Shown here one piece after another: positions 14,695-23,672 of a stretch of DNA of 60,763 nt. The DNA is from an uncultured Ruminococcus sp. (GTDB lineage Bacteria > Bacillota > Clostridia > Oscillospirales > Ruminococcaceae). Both the position numbers and the translations under genes were made by a program. The notes under the pieces are model-generated. The model was given only the letters and a program-made list of their open reading frames with translations. It made no database searches and was not told the origin of the DNA. The stretch is from the NCBI GenBank assembly GCA_947624295.1, contig CANQJV010000009.1, positions 1-60,763 on the forward strand, read 5' to 3'. Position 1 is the stretch's first letter, and each line of letters opens with the position of its first letter.

Positions 14695-16041
14695 TTAGTC
14701 AACTTTTGCGGTGACGTTACCGAAATCAATTTCCAGACCGTCCCACATCTGAAAGCCTTTGCCCGATGATACGTTATAAAATTTACCGTCAGGCATTTTA
14801 ACTTTCCAAGTTTTTTCGGAGCAGTTTCTTATACCGAGAACATTGGGATTGTTTTTATTTTTAACAATTTCGCCAGCAAGATTAAGAAATTCATTTGATT
14901 CAGTATCAATTTCGCACTCGAAAAATCTCCGTCCGGCGTAAATCGGGAATCTGAAATCGTGGTTTGAGAAGCTCATTGTCGGGAAAATTTTACCGCATTT
15001 AGGGCATTGATAAGACCTGTCGTCATTTTTGCCGAACATTGTCGTGAAATTGGTACGTCCGCAGTCGCATTGAATTATTTCAGCACGCAGACGTATGAAA
15101 AGTTTCTGCCATTCGTTTTCAATTATACGCTTGTTCGGGTCGTGAAGTCCCACGGTAAATGAGCGGATAAACGCATCTTTGATATAGTCGGGGTAAAGCC
15201 TCCAGAATCTTATGACGTTATCGTGAATGCCGATAACAGGGCGATTTGAAGCGTCATCGGGGTCATACACAAAAAGCGCATTCTGCCCGTAATGTTTGAG
15301 TTCTGACGTTTCTGTAAGACATACGTCTTTTACAACACGTTCGCCTTCCATAGGGTCGCCTCTGAAAAGCAGTCTGAAAAGTACAACAGCAAGAGAATAT
15401 TTATCGGTCTGCACATCAGGCTTAGCAATTCCACGTACAATTTCGGGAGCCATATACCCCGGTTTACCGCCGATTCCGAAGTTACTGCCTTCAGGAGCGA
15501 TGTTATCGCAATCGCACACAAGGACTGCACCTGTATCAACGTTTATAAAGAAACCGCCGTCATTCAAATCCTGATAACTTTTACCGTCACGGTGCAGCTG
15601 CCTGAAAGCATTGACAATATTTATAACAGCCGTGACCATAGCATAGAGGTTTGAGAACCGCACTTGTTTTTTTACAGCGTGCCCTGTAAACGGGTCAACA
15701 ACAAGTTTATATGTATTGAGAATGTCAACAAATGAATCGAAACTATCGGGTTTAAGTTCCATAAGGTAGCCGAAACTGCCGTCAGACAACTCTTTTGTTA
15801 AATATTTAGGCCAAAGGAATCTGTTACTCGGCGCACCGTCCGCAATATTATTCTGAATATTACGGCGAAATTCTTTTGGGTGCTTTATTTTGTCAATATC
15901 ATACCATTTCAAAGCCCATTTCATTTTATTAAATTCGACAAGATAAACAATACCCTGACCGCCACTTCCGAGGATTTTCAAAACCTTAGCAGTTCCGCCG
16001 TATTCCATTTCGATATGCTGACCAATTTTAAGTTCAATCAT
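14695..16041 (-). CDS. Protein kinase with C-terminal zinc ribbon (TerY-associated type)
   Basis: A 448-residue eukaryote-like kinase: Gly loop GSGGQG at 25-30, Lys45 in ALKWYD, catalytic segment YQDLNDGGFF in place of HRDLKxxN, DCDN in place of DFG, and a normal GYMAPE activation-loop end. The catalytic and metal Asp are kept, so it may be active. After the kinase domain comes a four-Cys zinc ribbon (CDCG...CPKCG, about 327-355) and a small beta domain. This composition with a vWA neighbour is known from TerY-P modules. It has its own promoter (16088-16116). Substrate unknown. Confidence 0.8.
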   Translation of the reverse strand: MIELKIGQHIEMEYGGTAKVLKILGSGGQGIVYLVEFNKMKWALKWYDIDKIKHPKEFRRNIQNNIADGAPSNRFLWPKYLTKELSDGSFGYLMELKPDSFDSFVDILNTYKLVVDPFTGHAVKKQVRFSNLYAMVTAVINIVNAFRQLHRDGKSYQDLNDGGFFINVDTGAVLVCDCDNIAPEGSNFGIGGKPGYMAPEIVRGIAKPDVQTDKYSLAVVLFRLLFRGDPMEGERVVKDVCLTETSELKHYGQNALFVYDPDDASNRPVIGIHDNVIRFWRLYPDYIKDAFIRSFTVGLHDPNKRIIENEWQKLFIRLRAEIIQCDCGRTNFTTMFGKNDDRSYQCPKCGKIFPTMSFSNHDFRFPIYAGRRFFECEIDTESNEFLNLAGEIVKNKNNPNVLGIRNCSEKTWKVKMPDGKFYNVSSGKGFQMWDGLEIDFGNVTAKVD

Positions 16042-16087
16042 TTAAATATCTCCTTTCCTTGTTTAAGTATGGAAACAATCTCTAATT

Positions 16088-16116
16088 ATTATATCATAAA
16101 ATACTGAAAAAGTCAA
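16088..16116 (-). promoter_or_regulatory. Sigma-A promoter of the kinase/vWA cluster
   Basis: TTGACT (16116-16111), 17 bases, TATAAT (16093-16088) on the minus strand. Confidence 0.8.
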
Positions 16117-16141
16117 TTATATTATATAAAAATTTTATAGC

Positions 16142-16160
16142 ATGATAATATTATTATCAT
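16142..16160. promoter_or_regulatory. Palindrome upstream of the kinase promoter
   Basis: ATGATAAT and ATTATCAT around a 3-bp centre. It resembles boxes of Fur/PerR-type regulators and lies 25 bp upstream of the kinase -35 element. The resemblance alone does not identify the regulator. Confidence 0.4.
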
Positions 16161-16191
16161 ACACATTCCGACAGTTCCAAATACAGCACAA

Positions 16192-16215
16192 AAAGACCGG
16201 TTATAGCCGGTCTTT
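16192..16215 (-). terminator. Terminator of the cupin gene
   Basis: AAAGACCGG pairs with CCGGTCTTT over six bases, with a T-run on the minus strand. Confidence 0.85.
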
Positions 16216-16255
16216 AAGGAAAATTGTCATAAATATTATGCGGTATCGCCTTAAC

Positions 16256-16612
16256 TCACTGACAGATTTCCGCATCATCTGCCGTATATTCCTCAAGGGA
16301 ATTTTCTTTTACCTGAATGCAGATGTAGCTGATACCTGAATCTGTTCCGGCAAAAAATTGTCTTTTTGCATTTGGGGAGAGCCTGAGCCAGTCACCTGTA
16401 TTCAACTCAACTGTTTCGCCATCAATAACAGCTTTTCCCTTACCTGAAAGGATTGCATAAATCTCCTCATTCTTCTTGTGTGAATGTACAAAAGGTACGC
16501 TTGCACCAGCAGGGAGATTATTGATACTGATTTCTGCACCTGTCAGGGAAAGCTGATTATGCAGTTCTGTTCTTGCATCCTGACCAACATTGACTTTGTT
16601 AAAATTTTTCAT
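16256..16612 (-). CDS. Cupin-domain protein
   Basis: A 118-residue single-domain cupin. The first cupin motif (HSHKKNEEIYAILSGKG) supplies His, His and Glu; the second (GDWLRLSPNAKRQFF) lacks the usual second-motif His at its normal place, so the metal site may be partial. GGAGG precedes the ATG. It is transcribed divergently from the Rrf2 regulator gene and has a perfect promoter overlapped by palindromes of the same type (16640-16699), so it is probably the regulator's main target. Small cupins of this type may bind metal or a small metabolite; substrate unknown. Confidence 0.8.
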   Translation of the reverse strand: MKNFNKVNVGQDARTELHNQLSLTGAEISINNLPAGASVPFVHSHKKNEEIYAILSGKGKAVIDGETVELNTGDWLRLSPNAKRQFFAGTDSGISYICIQVKENSLEEYTADDAEICQ

Positions 16613-16639
16613 AGGAATACCTCCAAAAAATATGTTGAT

Positions 16640-16699
16640 GTAACTCTTATTGTTACAACTATATTATATCATGCTTTTGTTGTAATGTCAATGGTTACA
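16640..16699 (-). promoter_or_regulatory. Cupin promoter with candidate Rrf2 operators
   Basis: TTGACA (16691-16686), 17 bases, TATAAT (16668-16663) on the minus strand. TGTAA-N9-TTACA (16681-16699) covers the -35 region, and GTAAC-N7-GTTAC (16640-16656) lies near the start of transcription. TTACAAC (16653-16659) and GTTGTAA (16679-16685) form a further inverted pair. The same TTACAA/TTGTAA words occur in the rrf2 promoter. Confidence 0.7.
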
Positions 16700-17002
16700 T
16701 CTCAATTTTGTATACCTGCACAAATTTATCAGTTTTCAGTTGTATATATTGACGTTAAAACAATACAACTGAGAGCGATTTATTCTCAATAAGTTATACT
16801 TGAATCCGTAAAACTCAATTTGCCATTATGACCGATATTTACCTAATTATAGTAAAAAATCAGTTAATTTTGGCTTAGAATTTTCTTCACCTATTGGGTG
16901 AAAAAGTTAGGATTCAAAAATGTTTAATTTTGAGCTATATGTAGCTTAAAATTTGATATTTTCAAGTATAAACTTTGCGGAATCAGGTTATATATTAAAA
17001 TT

Positions 17003-17042
17003 TTACAAAACTATTGTAATACAGTCAAAAATATGATACAAT
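17003..17042 (+). promoter_or_regulatory. Rrf2-gene promoter with palindromic operator
   Basis: The palindrome TTACAAAACTATTGTAA (17003-17019) has its right arm TTGTAA as the -35 element, then 17 bases, then TACAAT (17037-17042) as -10. Binding here would block the promoter, which fits autorepression. The remaining part of 16700-17002 is AT-rich with a short inverted repeat around 16927-16952 and no gene. Confidence 0.7.
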
Positions 17043-17072
17043 AGAATTATAGTTACAAGAGGAGGAATTTTT

Positions 17073-17492
17073 ATGCAGTTTTCATCAAGATTTACAATTG
17101 CCACACATACATTGCTTTGTATTGCCATGTTTCAGGAGAAGTATAAAGTAACTTCAAATTTTCTTGCAAGCAGTATAAATGTTAATCCTGTTATTATCAG
17201 AAATATCTTAGGGCAATTATCCGCATCGGGTCTTGTGGAAATCAAAGCAGGTGTAGGCGGTGCGTATCTTGCAAAACCAGCTGAAGAGATTACTTTACTT
17301 GATATTTTTAAGGCAGTAGAAAAGGAAGAATCACTTTTTCATTTTCATGAAAATCCTAATCTTGAATGTCCAATAGGGCAAACAATTCATTTTGTCATGG
17401 ACAGCAAGATAGACAAGATTCAATTGGCAATGGAAAATGAAATGGCTCAGACGACTCTTTTTCAATTACTTGAGGAAGCAGATAAAAAATGA
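17073..17492 (+). CDS. Rrf2-family transcriptional regulator
   Basis: A 139-residue winged-helix regulator. The N-terminal HTH (residues about 8-60, 'TSNFLASSINVNPVIIRNILGQL') and the wing GLVEIKAGVGGAYLAKP are typical of Rrf2 proteins. Only one Cys is visible in the region where iron-sulfur members carry three (NLECPIGQT), so it is more likely of the cluster-free, NsrR-unlike group resembling YwnA. AGAGGAGG precedes the ATG. It probably represses itself and the divergent cupin gene through the shared palindromes. The signal is unknown. Confidence 0.9.
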   Translation: MQFSSRFTIATHTLLCIAMFQEKYKVTSNFLASSINVNPVIIRNILGQLSASGLVEIKAGVGGAYLAKPAEEITLLDIFKAVEKEESLFHFHENPNLECPIGQTIHFVMDSKIDKIQLAMENEMAQTTLFQLLEEADKK

Positions 17493-17642
17493 TTTCATAA
17501 ATTTTAATTGACAAAATTAAGGCGAAGCAAAGTAATCGTTAAATGTAACCATCAAATAAACAAGCGCTCGCATGGAAAATAAAAGCTTTTGAGTTTATTC
17601 AACTAGCTTATAACGTCAGCAAACCCGAAAAAATCAGGGATT

Positions 17643-17850
17643 TTCTATAATATTGCGAATGCAGTCATAACAGCAGGAGTACCGTCCACAACAAAATTAT
17701 TACCATTCTCATCAGTAGCAATGTTTTTTTGATTCCGCAAGTATTTCAAGGAGTTCCTCTTGTGTTTCGGGAATATCAAAGCCATTTTGTTCGAAAAGCA
17801 ACTTATTGTAGATATATCCGTAATATTGTGCAAGCAAAAGTATGAAAAGA
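17643..17850 (-). pseudogene. Remnant of an ABC solute-binding protein
   Basis: One minus-strand frame reads LAQYYGYIYNKLLFEQNG and then FDIPETQEELLEILAESKK before a stop. A shifted frame continues with IATDENGNNFVVDGTPAV. The 'YNK-LFE-NG-IP-T--ELL' pattern is that of sugar-binding lipoproteins of ABC transporters. Neither end of a full gene is present, so this is a decayed fragment. The rest of 17493-17930 shows no gene. Confidence 0.45.
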
Positions 17851-17934
17851 TTTTCCCTATTTTACTTGTTTTGTCAATCCCTGTACAGCGGGATACAGAA
17901 AAAATATACTAAACAAATCTTTTTACAAAATGAA

Positions 17935-17960
17935 AAAAGAGTTTCCGAAGAAACTCTTTT
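17935..17960 (-). terminator. Terminator of the LRR-dockerin gene
   Basis: AAAAGAGTTTC and GAAACTCTTTT around CGAA, with a T-run on the minus strand. Nearly the same hairpin follows the pectate lyase gene. Confidence 0.85.
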
Positions 17961-17981
17961 TATTTTGTTCAATATGTTATC

Positions 17982-19292
17982 TTACTCCGTGTAGGGAAGT
18001 GAAGTGATTTCATTTGCAAGAAGTTTCTGTACAGCCAAAGCATCAACGCCTGTAATCTGACCGTCTGCATTTGCATCAGCATTCAAAATACCTTGTTCAG
18101 ATAAAGCATAAGTATCTTTATTGCCTATAAACTGAACGATTGAAGCAACATCAGCCATATTTATTTCGCCATCCTCATTTGCATCACCTATATTTGCTGT
18201 TGTCAACGAAACAAACGGATTTCCGTTTTCCTCAGCATATTTTTGTGCATATGAATCTTCAGGAGCATGGATTGTGATTTCTGCCGGAATTGTAAACTTG
18301 CTTTCTGTTTCAAGAGAACAGTTTTTATTGAGGATATAAACATCTTTTAGCATAGAATTTTGAAAAGCACCACTGCTGATATTTTTAACATTTTCTCCGA
18401 GAGTGATTTTCTCAAGATTTTGTGCAAAAAGAAAAGCTCCATTGTCAATTGTTGTAACTGTATCAGGAACAGTCCATTCTTTACGTTCATTACCAGATGG
18501 ATACAAAATCAGCTTGTTTTTGTTCTTGTCGTAAAGCACACCATCTTCTGTTGAGAATGTTGAATTATTTTCTGAAATTGTGTAGGAAGTTATCCCATTA
18601 TTTCCGCCGAATGCGTAAGTTTCAAGTGTTTTGAGATTTTCAGGAAGATGTATTTCACCGCTGAGATTGCAAAGACCAAAAGCATATTCTGCTATTGACT
18701 CAACAGTATCAGGTAAATTTATTTCCTCAAGTTTAGAGTCCTTGTAAAAAGCAAGTCTTTCGATTGTTTTCAAATTGTCAGGCAAAGTTATCTTTTTAAG
18801 TGCCGTGCATTCAGTAAAAGCACCTTCACCGAGAACGTTAAGGGAGGCAGGCAATTTCACATCAGTAAGTGCTGAACATGACATAAATGCACCTAAGTCT
18901 ATACTTGTTACTGTATCAGGGATAGTTATTTTTTCGAGAGACGTGCATTCCTTAAAAGCAAACTGATAGATACGTCCGAGAACCATCATTCTTGTGCCGC
19001 CGCCATTTTTAGCCTCAAGTTCAGGAAGAAGTGAAACTTCTTTCAAAGTTTTGTCATTGCACGAATGAACCGTTATAAATTCTTTGTCGTAATCTTCCGG
19101 GAGATAGCCCAATAATGAATATGTACCGTTACGTCTGTAACAGATACCGTCTATGACCTCACCAGAACTGTCATTTATGCTTGCAGAAGCGTACATCAAG
19201 TTACCGTTTGAAGCAAGTCCTGCATAGTATGCACCGCCTGAAATTGTAACAGCAAGTGCCATAAGTCCGATAATAAGTTTTTTGTTTTTCAA
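17982..19292 (-). CDS. Secreted BspA-type leucine-rich-repeat protein with dockerin
   Basis: A 436-residue exported protein. A TTG at 19292 is the likely start: GAGGTG precedes it and KNKKLIIGLMALAV forms a signal peptide. The body (about 80-350) is a series of LRR_5 (BspA-like) repeats of the form 'LPDTVESIAEYAF' and 'AFxxCxSLEKITIPDTV'. The C-terminus is a type I dockerin with two calcium loops (DANEDGEINMADVA and DANADGQITGVDAL). The dockerin suggests docking on a cellulosomal scaffoldin. LRR repeats of this class often bind host or polymer surfaces, so it may serve adhesion. Its dockerin is almost the same as that of the adjacent pectate lyase. Confidence 0.85.
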   Translation of the reverse strand: MKNKKLIIGLMALAVTISGGAYYAGLASNGNLMYASASINDSSGEVIDGICYRRNGTYSLLGYLPEDYDKEFITVHSCNDKTLKEVSLLPELEAKNGGGTRMMVLGRIYQFAFKECTSLEKITIPDTVTSIDLGAFMSCSALTDVKLPASLNVLGEGAFTECTALKKITLPDNLKTIERLAFYKDSKLEEINLPDTVESIAEYAFGLCNLSGEIHLPENLKTLETYAFGGNNGITSYTISENNSTFSTEDGVLYDKNKNKLILYPSGNERKEWTVPDTVTTIDNGAFLFAQNLEKITLGENVKNISSGAFQNSMLKDVYILNKNCSLETESKFTIPAEITIHAPEDSYAQKYAEENGNPFVSLTTANIGDANEDGEINMADVASIVQFIGNKDTYALSEQGILNADANADGQITGVDALAVQKLLANEITSLPYTE

Positions 19293-19403
19293 AAAAATCA
19301 CCTCAAAATTATTTATAACAGTCATATTATAACACATTATTTATTTTATTGCAAGAGTTTTGATATAAAATTAAATAAGTTTACAGGTAATTATTTCATG
19401 AAA

Positions 19404-19427
19404 AAAGAGTTTCCGAAGAAACTCTCT
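19404..19427 (-). terminator. Terminator of the pectate lyase gene
   Basis: AGAGTTTC and GAAACTCT around CGAA. On the minus strand it ends in CTTTTTTC. It is a near copy of the hairpin at 17935-17960. Confidence 0.8.
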
Positions 19428-19460
19428 TTCCATTTATATCATTATATTTAAGGGGCTATC

Positions 19461-22400
19461 TTATTCTTTATAAGGAAGTGAAGTGATTTCATTTGCAAGA
19501 AGTTTCTGTATTGCCAGAGCATCAACACCTGTAATCTGACCGTCTGCATTTGTGTCAGCATTCACCATGCCCTGTTCAGATAAAGCATAAGCATCTTTAT
19601 TGCCTATGAACTGAATGATTGAAGCAACGTCAGCCATATTTATTTCACCGTCACCATTTGCATCGCCTATTTTAGTATCACCAGACGGTGTATCAGGTGT
19701 AGTAGATGAACCATTTCCGGCGTATACCATATAGAAAAGGTTAGCAGTATCAGCCTTTGTGATTGTATGTGCGCCTGCTGTAACATCAACAGTTACAATA
19801 CCGTCAGTAGCTGTGTACTTAGTTCCGTCAACTTTTACGGTAGCAGTCGGCTCGACAAATACGAGTGTGAGTTTTCCTGCGGATTCAGCGTTGAATGAGA
19901 TACTTGTTGCGGATTCCATTTTCAGGCATTGTGTGAGAGTTTTGCCGTCGTAAGTTACAGTACCTTTATTTTTAGCGAGGTTGCCTGTAATTGTATAGAA
20001 TGAGCTGTCTTTGCCGTTAGCAGTGAAGTCGTGAACATATCCGCCTGAAACAGGAGTTGTGGGCTTATCAGTTGACTGCACAGGAGTTTTTATAGTTGTA
20101 GCTGTTGTGTTTGATGATGAAGATGATGATGATGGTGTCGGAGGATTTACAACAGTACCGCCTGAAACTTTTGTATTATCCATGCAGCCGCCGTCTGTTT
20201 CGAAAAGTGCGTTGAGTGCTGTATAAAGAGCTTCGCCTGTTTGTTCTGTAAGGCTGTAGTTGCCTGACGGAATATATGAAACAGAAGAATTTGTTTCGAA
20301 ATCAGGGTATTTGTTGTTGTTGCTGACTTTCTGGTCTCTGCTTGTTACAGCAGTACCCTCATTCTTTGCGCCTTTCTTGAGGCTGAGAAGTGCATCATTG
20401 TAACTCTTGAAAATACCGCCTGATTTAAGGAGTACAGGGTCTTTACACTGATTTACGTAAGCGTTGTATTCTGAGAAAATATATGCATTTGCTCTTACGC
20501 TTGCGCAGTAACTTGTCTGACCGTCGAAAACATTGTTATACATATGGATATCAGCCTGACGTGCAAGAGGTCCTCTTGATTCGCAGTTTTTCCAGTAATT
20601 GTGGTGATAAGTGAGGTGATACTGTAAACTTGTATCAGATGAACCTACGAGGTTAGTTTTGTGGTAGCCCTCATAGTAGCAGTAGCTGTTTGTGAAATAC
20701 TGACCACGTTTGAAGTCACAAGCACCGTCGCCCTCAGCCTTATCTGATTCAGCAGGATTGGAAATCTTCGGAACATAAAATTCGCAGTTATGAACCCAGC
20801 CTCTTTCAACAGGTGCAGTGAGAGTATCACCCTCCTGAACACCCTCAAGACCGATACAATCTTCAGGAACATTTCTGAAAGCAATATTTCTTACTTCAAA
20901 GCTCTTACCAAAATCAGGAGCAGAAGATTCAGCCATGAAATGGAATCCCCAGCCGTCTACTGTTGCATCATTGCCGACACCCTCAATTGTAACGTCTTTA
21001 CCTGACTTCATTCTTGCCATGAAACCGTTATCGCCTACTGAACCGCCGTAATTTACTGAATCGTATTCCGTAAGTCCCTCCGGAGCTTTGACATCGCCGA
21101 TAATTCTGATTACAAGCGGAGTTCCGTCCTCAGCAAGTTTCTTGATAATGCCCTTGTTTGAGTTAGCTGTACCGCCGTTTGAAGTTTTTCCTCCGCCAAC
21201 GTCCTGACCAACGGAGTTAAGTATATTACCGATACCTGTAACAGATGTGCCGTCTTTTGAAGTAATTGTTACAGTATCCTTGTTTTCGTCTGTAATATAG
21301 AGGACTTTAGCGTTTACTTTAAGTTCACCGCCGTCTGTATAAGCACCGACACCCTCATTATAATTGAAATGTGCGTAACCTGAACGGTCCTGTTCGCCTA
21401 CAACTATACCTGATTGTGTAACTTTGCCCTTAGTTGTATCGAGTGTGATTGAATAAATACCCGGTTTAAGTCCGAGGAGGTCAACACGTACGCCTTCTGC
21501 AACATCTCTTACAAGGTATTCGAAGTCATCGCCTTTGAGAGTACCCTCTGATGCGCCTGAATAAGATACACCTGTAACGTTTGCGTCAGCAAGACCTGAA
21601 CATACAAGGTAAGCCATTTCATTCCAACCGCCTGCATAAACAACTTTAACATCTCCTGAAGGAACAACAGGTGCAGGAACGTCAGTAGTTACAGGTGCAG
21701 CAGTTGTCTGGGAGAATACAGGAGCTTTAGTTGTTTGTGCCGGGAGAGTTGTACTCTGAGCAACAGGCGGATTAGAGGAATCTTCCTTGAAACCGCTTCC
21801 TATAGCGGTAATTGAATCGTCATATGCAACGAGTTTATCTTTGAGAGCCTGATTTACAGCATAACTTTCATCGTCAACTGAATTATCAAACTGCCATTTG
21901 AAGTCACCGCCGTCAACACGTCCTGCTTTTGAAGTTACGATTGAGGGGACATCTTCAGCGTTATCAACAGTATAGCTGTAGAAATCGCTTGCTGTATCGA
22001 AGTTGTTGTATGATGCACCACCGCTTGCAGCTTTTACTGATGACGGAACCTGTTCATCTCTTGATTTTGCGTCATAGAAGTCAAATTGTGTATTATTTGC
22101 GCTGTACGGAACAAATACACCGCCGTCTATAACGTTACCGTAAGCCTTAATCATACCGCCTGATTCACCGCTGAATGTACCTTCGCCGGCTGCATCAGTA
22201 CCCTGACCTGAAATCATCATAGGATTTTTGCAGTTTCTGAAGTAGTTATTTTCAGCGAAAATATCAGAATCTGTTGTTGAACCGATACCATATTTAGCAT
22301 TACCGTCATAGTAATTGTTATAAACGTGAACTGTAGCAACTCTTACACGAGGGTGACGTGAATCGGAGTGGTCATACCAGTTGTGGTGGTAAGTGATGTA

Positions 22401-23429
22401 GTTTGATGTATCACTTGAATTTGCGCCCTGAAGATTGCATTTACCGTTATCGAAGAAGTGGTTATATGAATGTGTTATGTGGTGGGATTTCTTTGTATCG
22501 AGAGCCCCGTCACCTTTAACTTGGTCAGCATCTGAACCTGCATCGCCATAGAAGAAGTCGCAGTTATGAACCCAGCAATATGAGTTATTTTGCTGAAGTC
22601 CGCAGTCATCGCCCTCACTGCTGTCGCAGTTCATAAAGCCGAGGTTTCTTACTTCAACGTCAACAGCATTTTTCATTACAAGACCGTAGCCGTTAATTGT
22701 AGCATCATTGCCGATACCCTCAATAGTCATTCCTGCTGTAGCAGTATCAATATAGAGGTCGCCCTTTGTGAGAGTAGACGGGTCTGTAACGTTACCGATG
22801 AATCTGATAGAAATCGGACGAGTTTCCTTGCCTTTTTTGTAGCCGAGAATGATATTCTGAACGCCCGTGCAGGTAACTTCGCCTTTGCCCTCAACATTGA
22901 GGCTTGCAGTAACAGTATCTTTGTTTTCATTTGTTACATAGACAACGATGGCGTTATCTTTAAGAGTACCGTCTGCATTGTAAGCACCGGGAGTATGACC
23001 GTCCTGAAAAGCGTAACCGCTTCTGTCGTGAGCGTAAACGCTTGCTGAACCCTCAGCAGCTTTTGAAGTATCTTCTTTGCCGTTGATAATAGGAATAATT
23101 TTCATTGTGTGATTACCGGCTTTAAGACCAACAGCATCAGCTCTCATATAGCCTGAATACTGTCTGATGAGCATTGAATCAATCTGATTGCCGTCAACGT
23201 AAACGTTGTAGCCCTCAGCACCTGTAACAGCACCCCATGTAGCGTACATACCTTCAGCGTAACCTGTAGTAGCGTTGATTTTAACGCTTGATTCAGCAGC
23301 AAAAGAAGTTACGAGGTTGTTTGTCATCATTGGAGCAGTCAAGCCCATTGTACCTGCCATAGCTGATACAGACATGACAGCTGATGCAGTTACAGCCATA
23401 ATTCTTTTTTTAATCATTGAGTTTCTCAT
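19461..23429 (-). CDS. Two-domain pectate lyase (PL1 type) with dockerin
   Basis: A 1322-residue secreted enzyme. Order: signal peptide (about 1-45); FN3-like module; first pectate lyase domain (about 150-500) with WVHNCDFFYG and the catalytic RHPRVR; Thr/Pro-rich linker (about 555-600); second FN3-like module; second lyase domain (about 690-1070) with GWVHNCEFYV and RGPLAR; Ser/Thr linker; a beta-rich domain of about 100 residues that may bind carbohydrate; type I dockerin. Both lyase domains keep the RxPxxR motif of family PL1, which cleaves polygalacturonate by beta-elimination. GGAGGG precedes the ATG. The two domains differ considerably, so they may differ in substrate. The enzyme would be cellulosome-bound. 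Confidence 0.92.
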   Translation of the reverse strand: MRNSMIKKRIMAVTASAVMSVSAMAGTMGLTAPMMTNNLVTSFAAESSVKINATTGYAEGMYATWGAVTGAEGYNVYVDGNQIDSMLIRQYSGYMRADAVGLKAGNHTMKIIPIINGKEDTSKAAEGSASVYAHDRSGYAFQDGHTPGAYNADGTLKDNAIVVYVTNENKDTVTASLNVEGKGEVTCTGVQNIILGYKKGKETRPISIRFIGNVTDPSTLTKGDLYIDTATAGMTIEGIGNDATINGYGLVMKNAVDVEVRNLGFMNCDSSEGDDCGLQQNNSYCWVHNCDFFYGDAGSDADQVKGDGALDTKKSHHITHSYNHFFDNGKCNLQGANSSDTSNYITYHHNWYDHSDSRHPRVRVATVHVYNNYYDGNAKYGIGSTTDSDIFAENNYFRNCKNPMMISGQGTDAAGEGTFSGESGGMIKAYGNVIDGGVFVPYSANNTQFDFYDAKSRDEQVPSSVKAASGGASYNNFDTASDFYSYTVDNAEDVPSIVTSKAGRVDGGDFKWQFDNSVDDESYAVNQALKDKLVAYDDSITAIGSGFKEDSSNPPVAQSTTLPAQTTKAPVFSQTTAAPVTTDVPAPVVPSGDVKVVYAGGWNEMAYLVCSGLADANVTGVSYSGASEGTLKGDDFEYLVRDVAEGVRVDLLGLKPGIYSITLDTTKGKVTQSGIVVGEQDRSGYAHFNYNEGVGAYTDGGELKVNAKVLYITDENKDTVTITSKDGTSVTGIGNILNSVGQDVGGGKTSNGGTANSNKGIIKKLAEDGTPLVIRIIGDVKAPEGLTEYDSVNYGGSVGDNGFMARMKSGKDVTIEGVGNDATVDGWGFHFMAESSAPDFGKSFEVRNIAFRNVPEDCIGLEGVQEGDTLTAPVERGWVHNCEFYVPKISNPAESDKAEGDGACDFKRGQYFTNSYCYYEGYHKTNLVGSSDTSLQYHLTYHHNYWKNCESRGPLARQADIHMYNNVFDGQTSYCASVRANAYIFSEYNAYVNQCKDPVLLKSGGIFKSYNDALLSLKKGAKNEGTAVTSRDQKVSNNNKYPDFETNSSVSYIPSGNYSLTEQTGEALYTALNALFETDGGCMDNTKVSGGTVVNPPTPSSSSSSSNTTATTIKTPVQSTDKPTTPVSGGYVHDFTANGKDSSFYTITGNLAKNKGTVTYDGKTLTQCLKMESATSISFNAESAGKLTLVFVEPTATVKVDGTKYTATDGIVTVDVTAGAHTITKADTANLFYMVYAGNGSSTTPDTPSGDTKIGDANGDGEINMADVASIIQFIGNKDAYALSEQGMVNADTNADGQITGVDALAIQKLLANEITSLPYKE

Positions 23430-23645
23430 TTCGTATCCCTCCGAAAAAAATTATAAATATAATGATATAGTGCAGTTTAATAATCCGAACCGTCTGCACC
23501 CGGCTAAAATTGACATTTTCGTCAACCACTGTATATATTATATCTTAGTTTTCCTGATTTTTCAATGATATATAGTACTTATTAACTGATATATTGTGCT
23601 TTTTGCAAGAAAAATATAATTTAATATATCATTTGAACAAAAAAA

Positions 23646-23665
23646 CTGCTCCGAAAAAGGAGCAG
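23646..23665 (-). terminator. Terminator of the 23673-24320 lipoprotein gene
   Basis: CTGCTCC and GGAGCAG around six bases, followed on the minus strand by seven T. Confidence 0.85.
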
Positions 23666-23672
23666 GCTGATA

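Noticed and set aside
17645..17833. A 62-residue functional protein
   Set aside because: It reads half in one frame and half in another of a solute-binding-protein remnant, and has no ribosome site.
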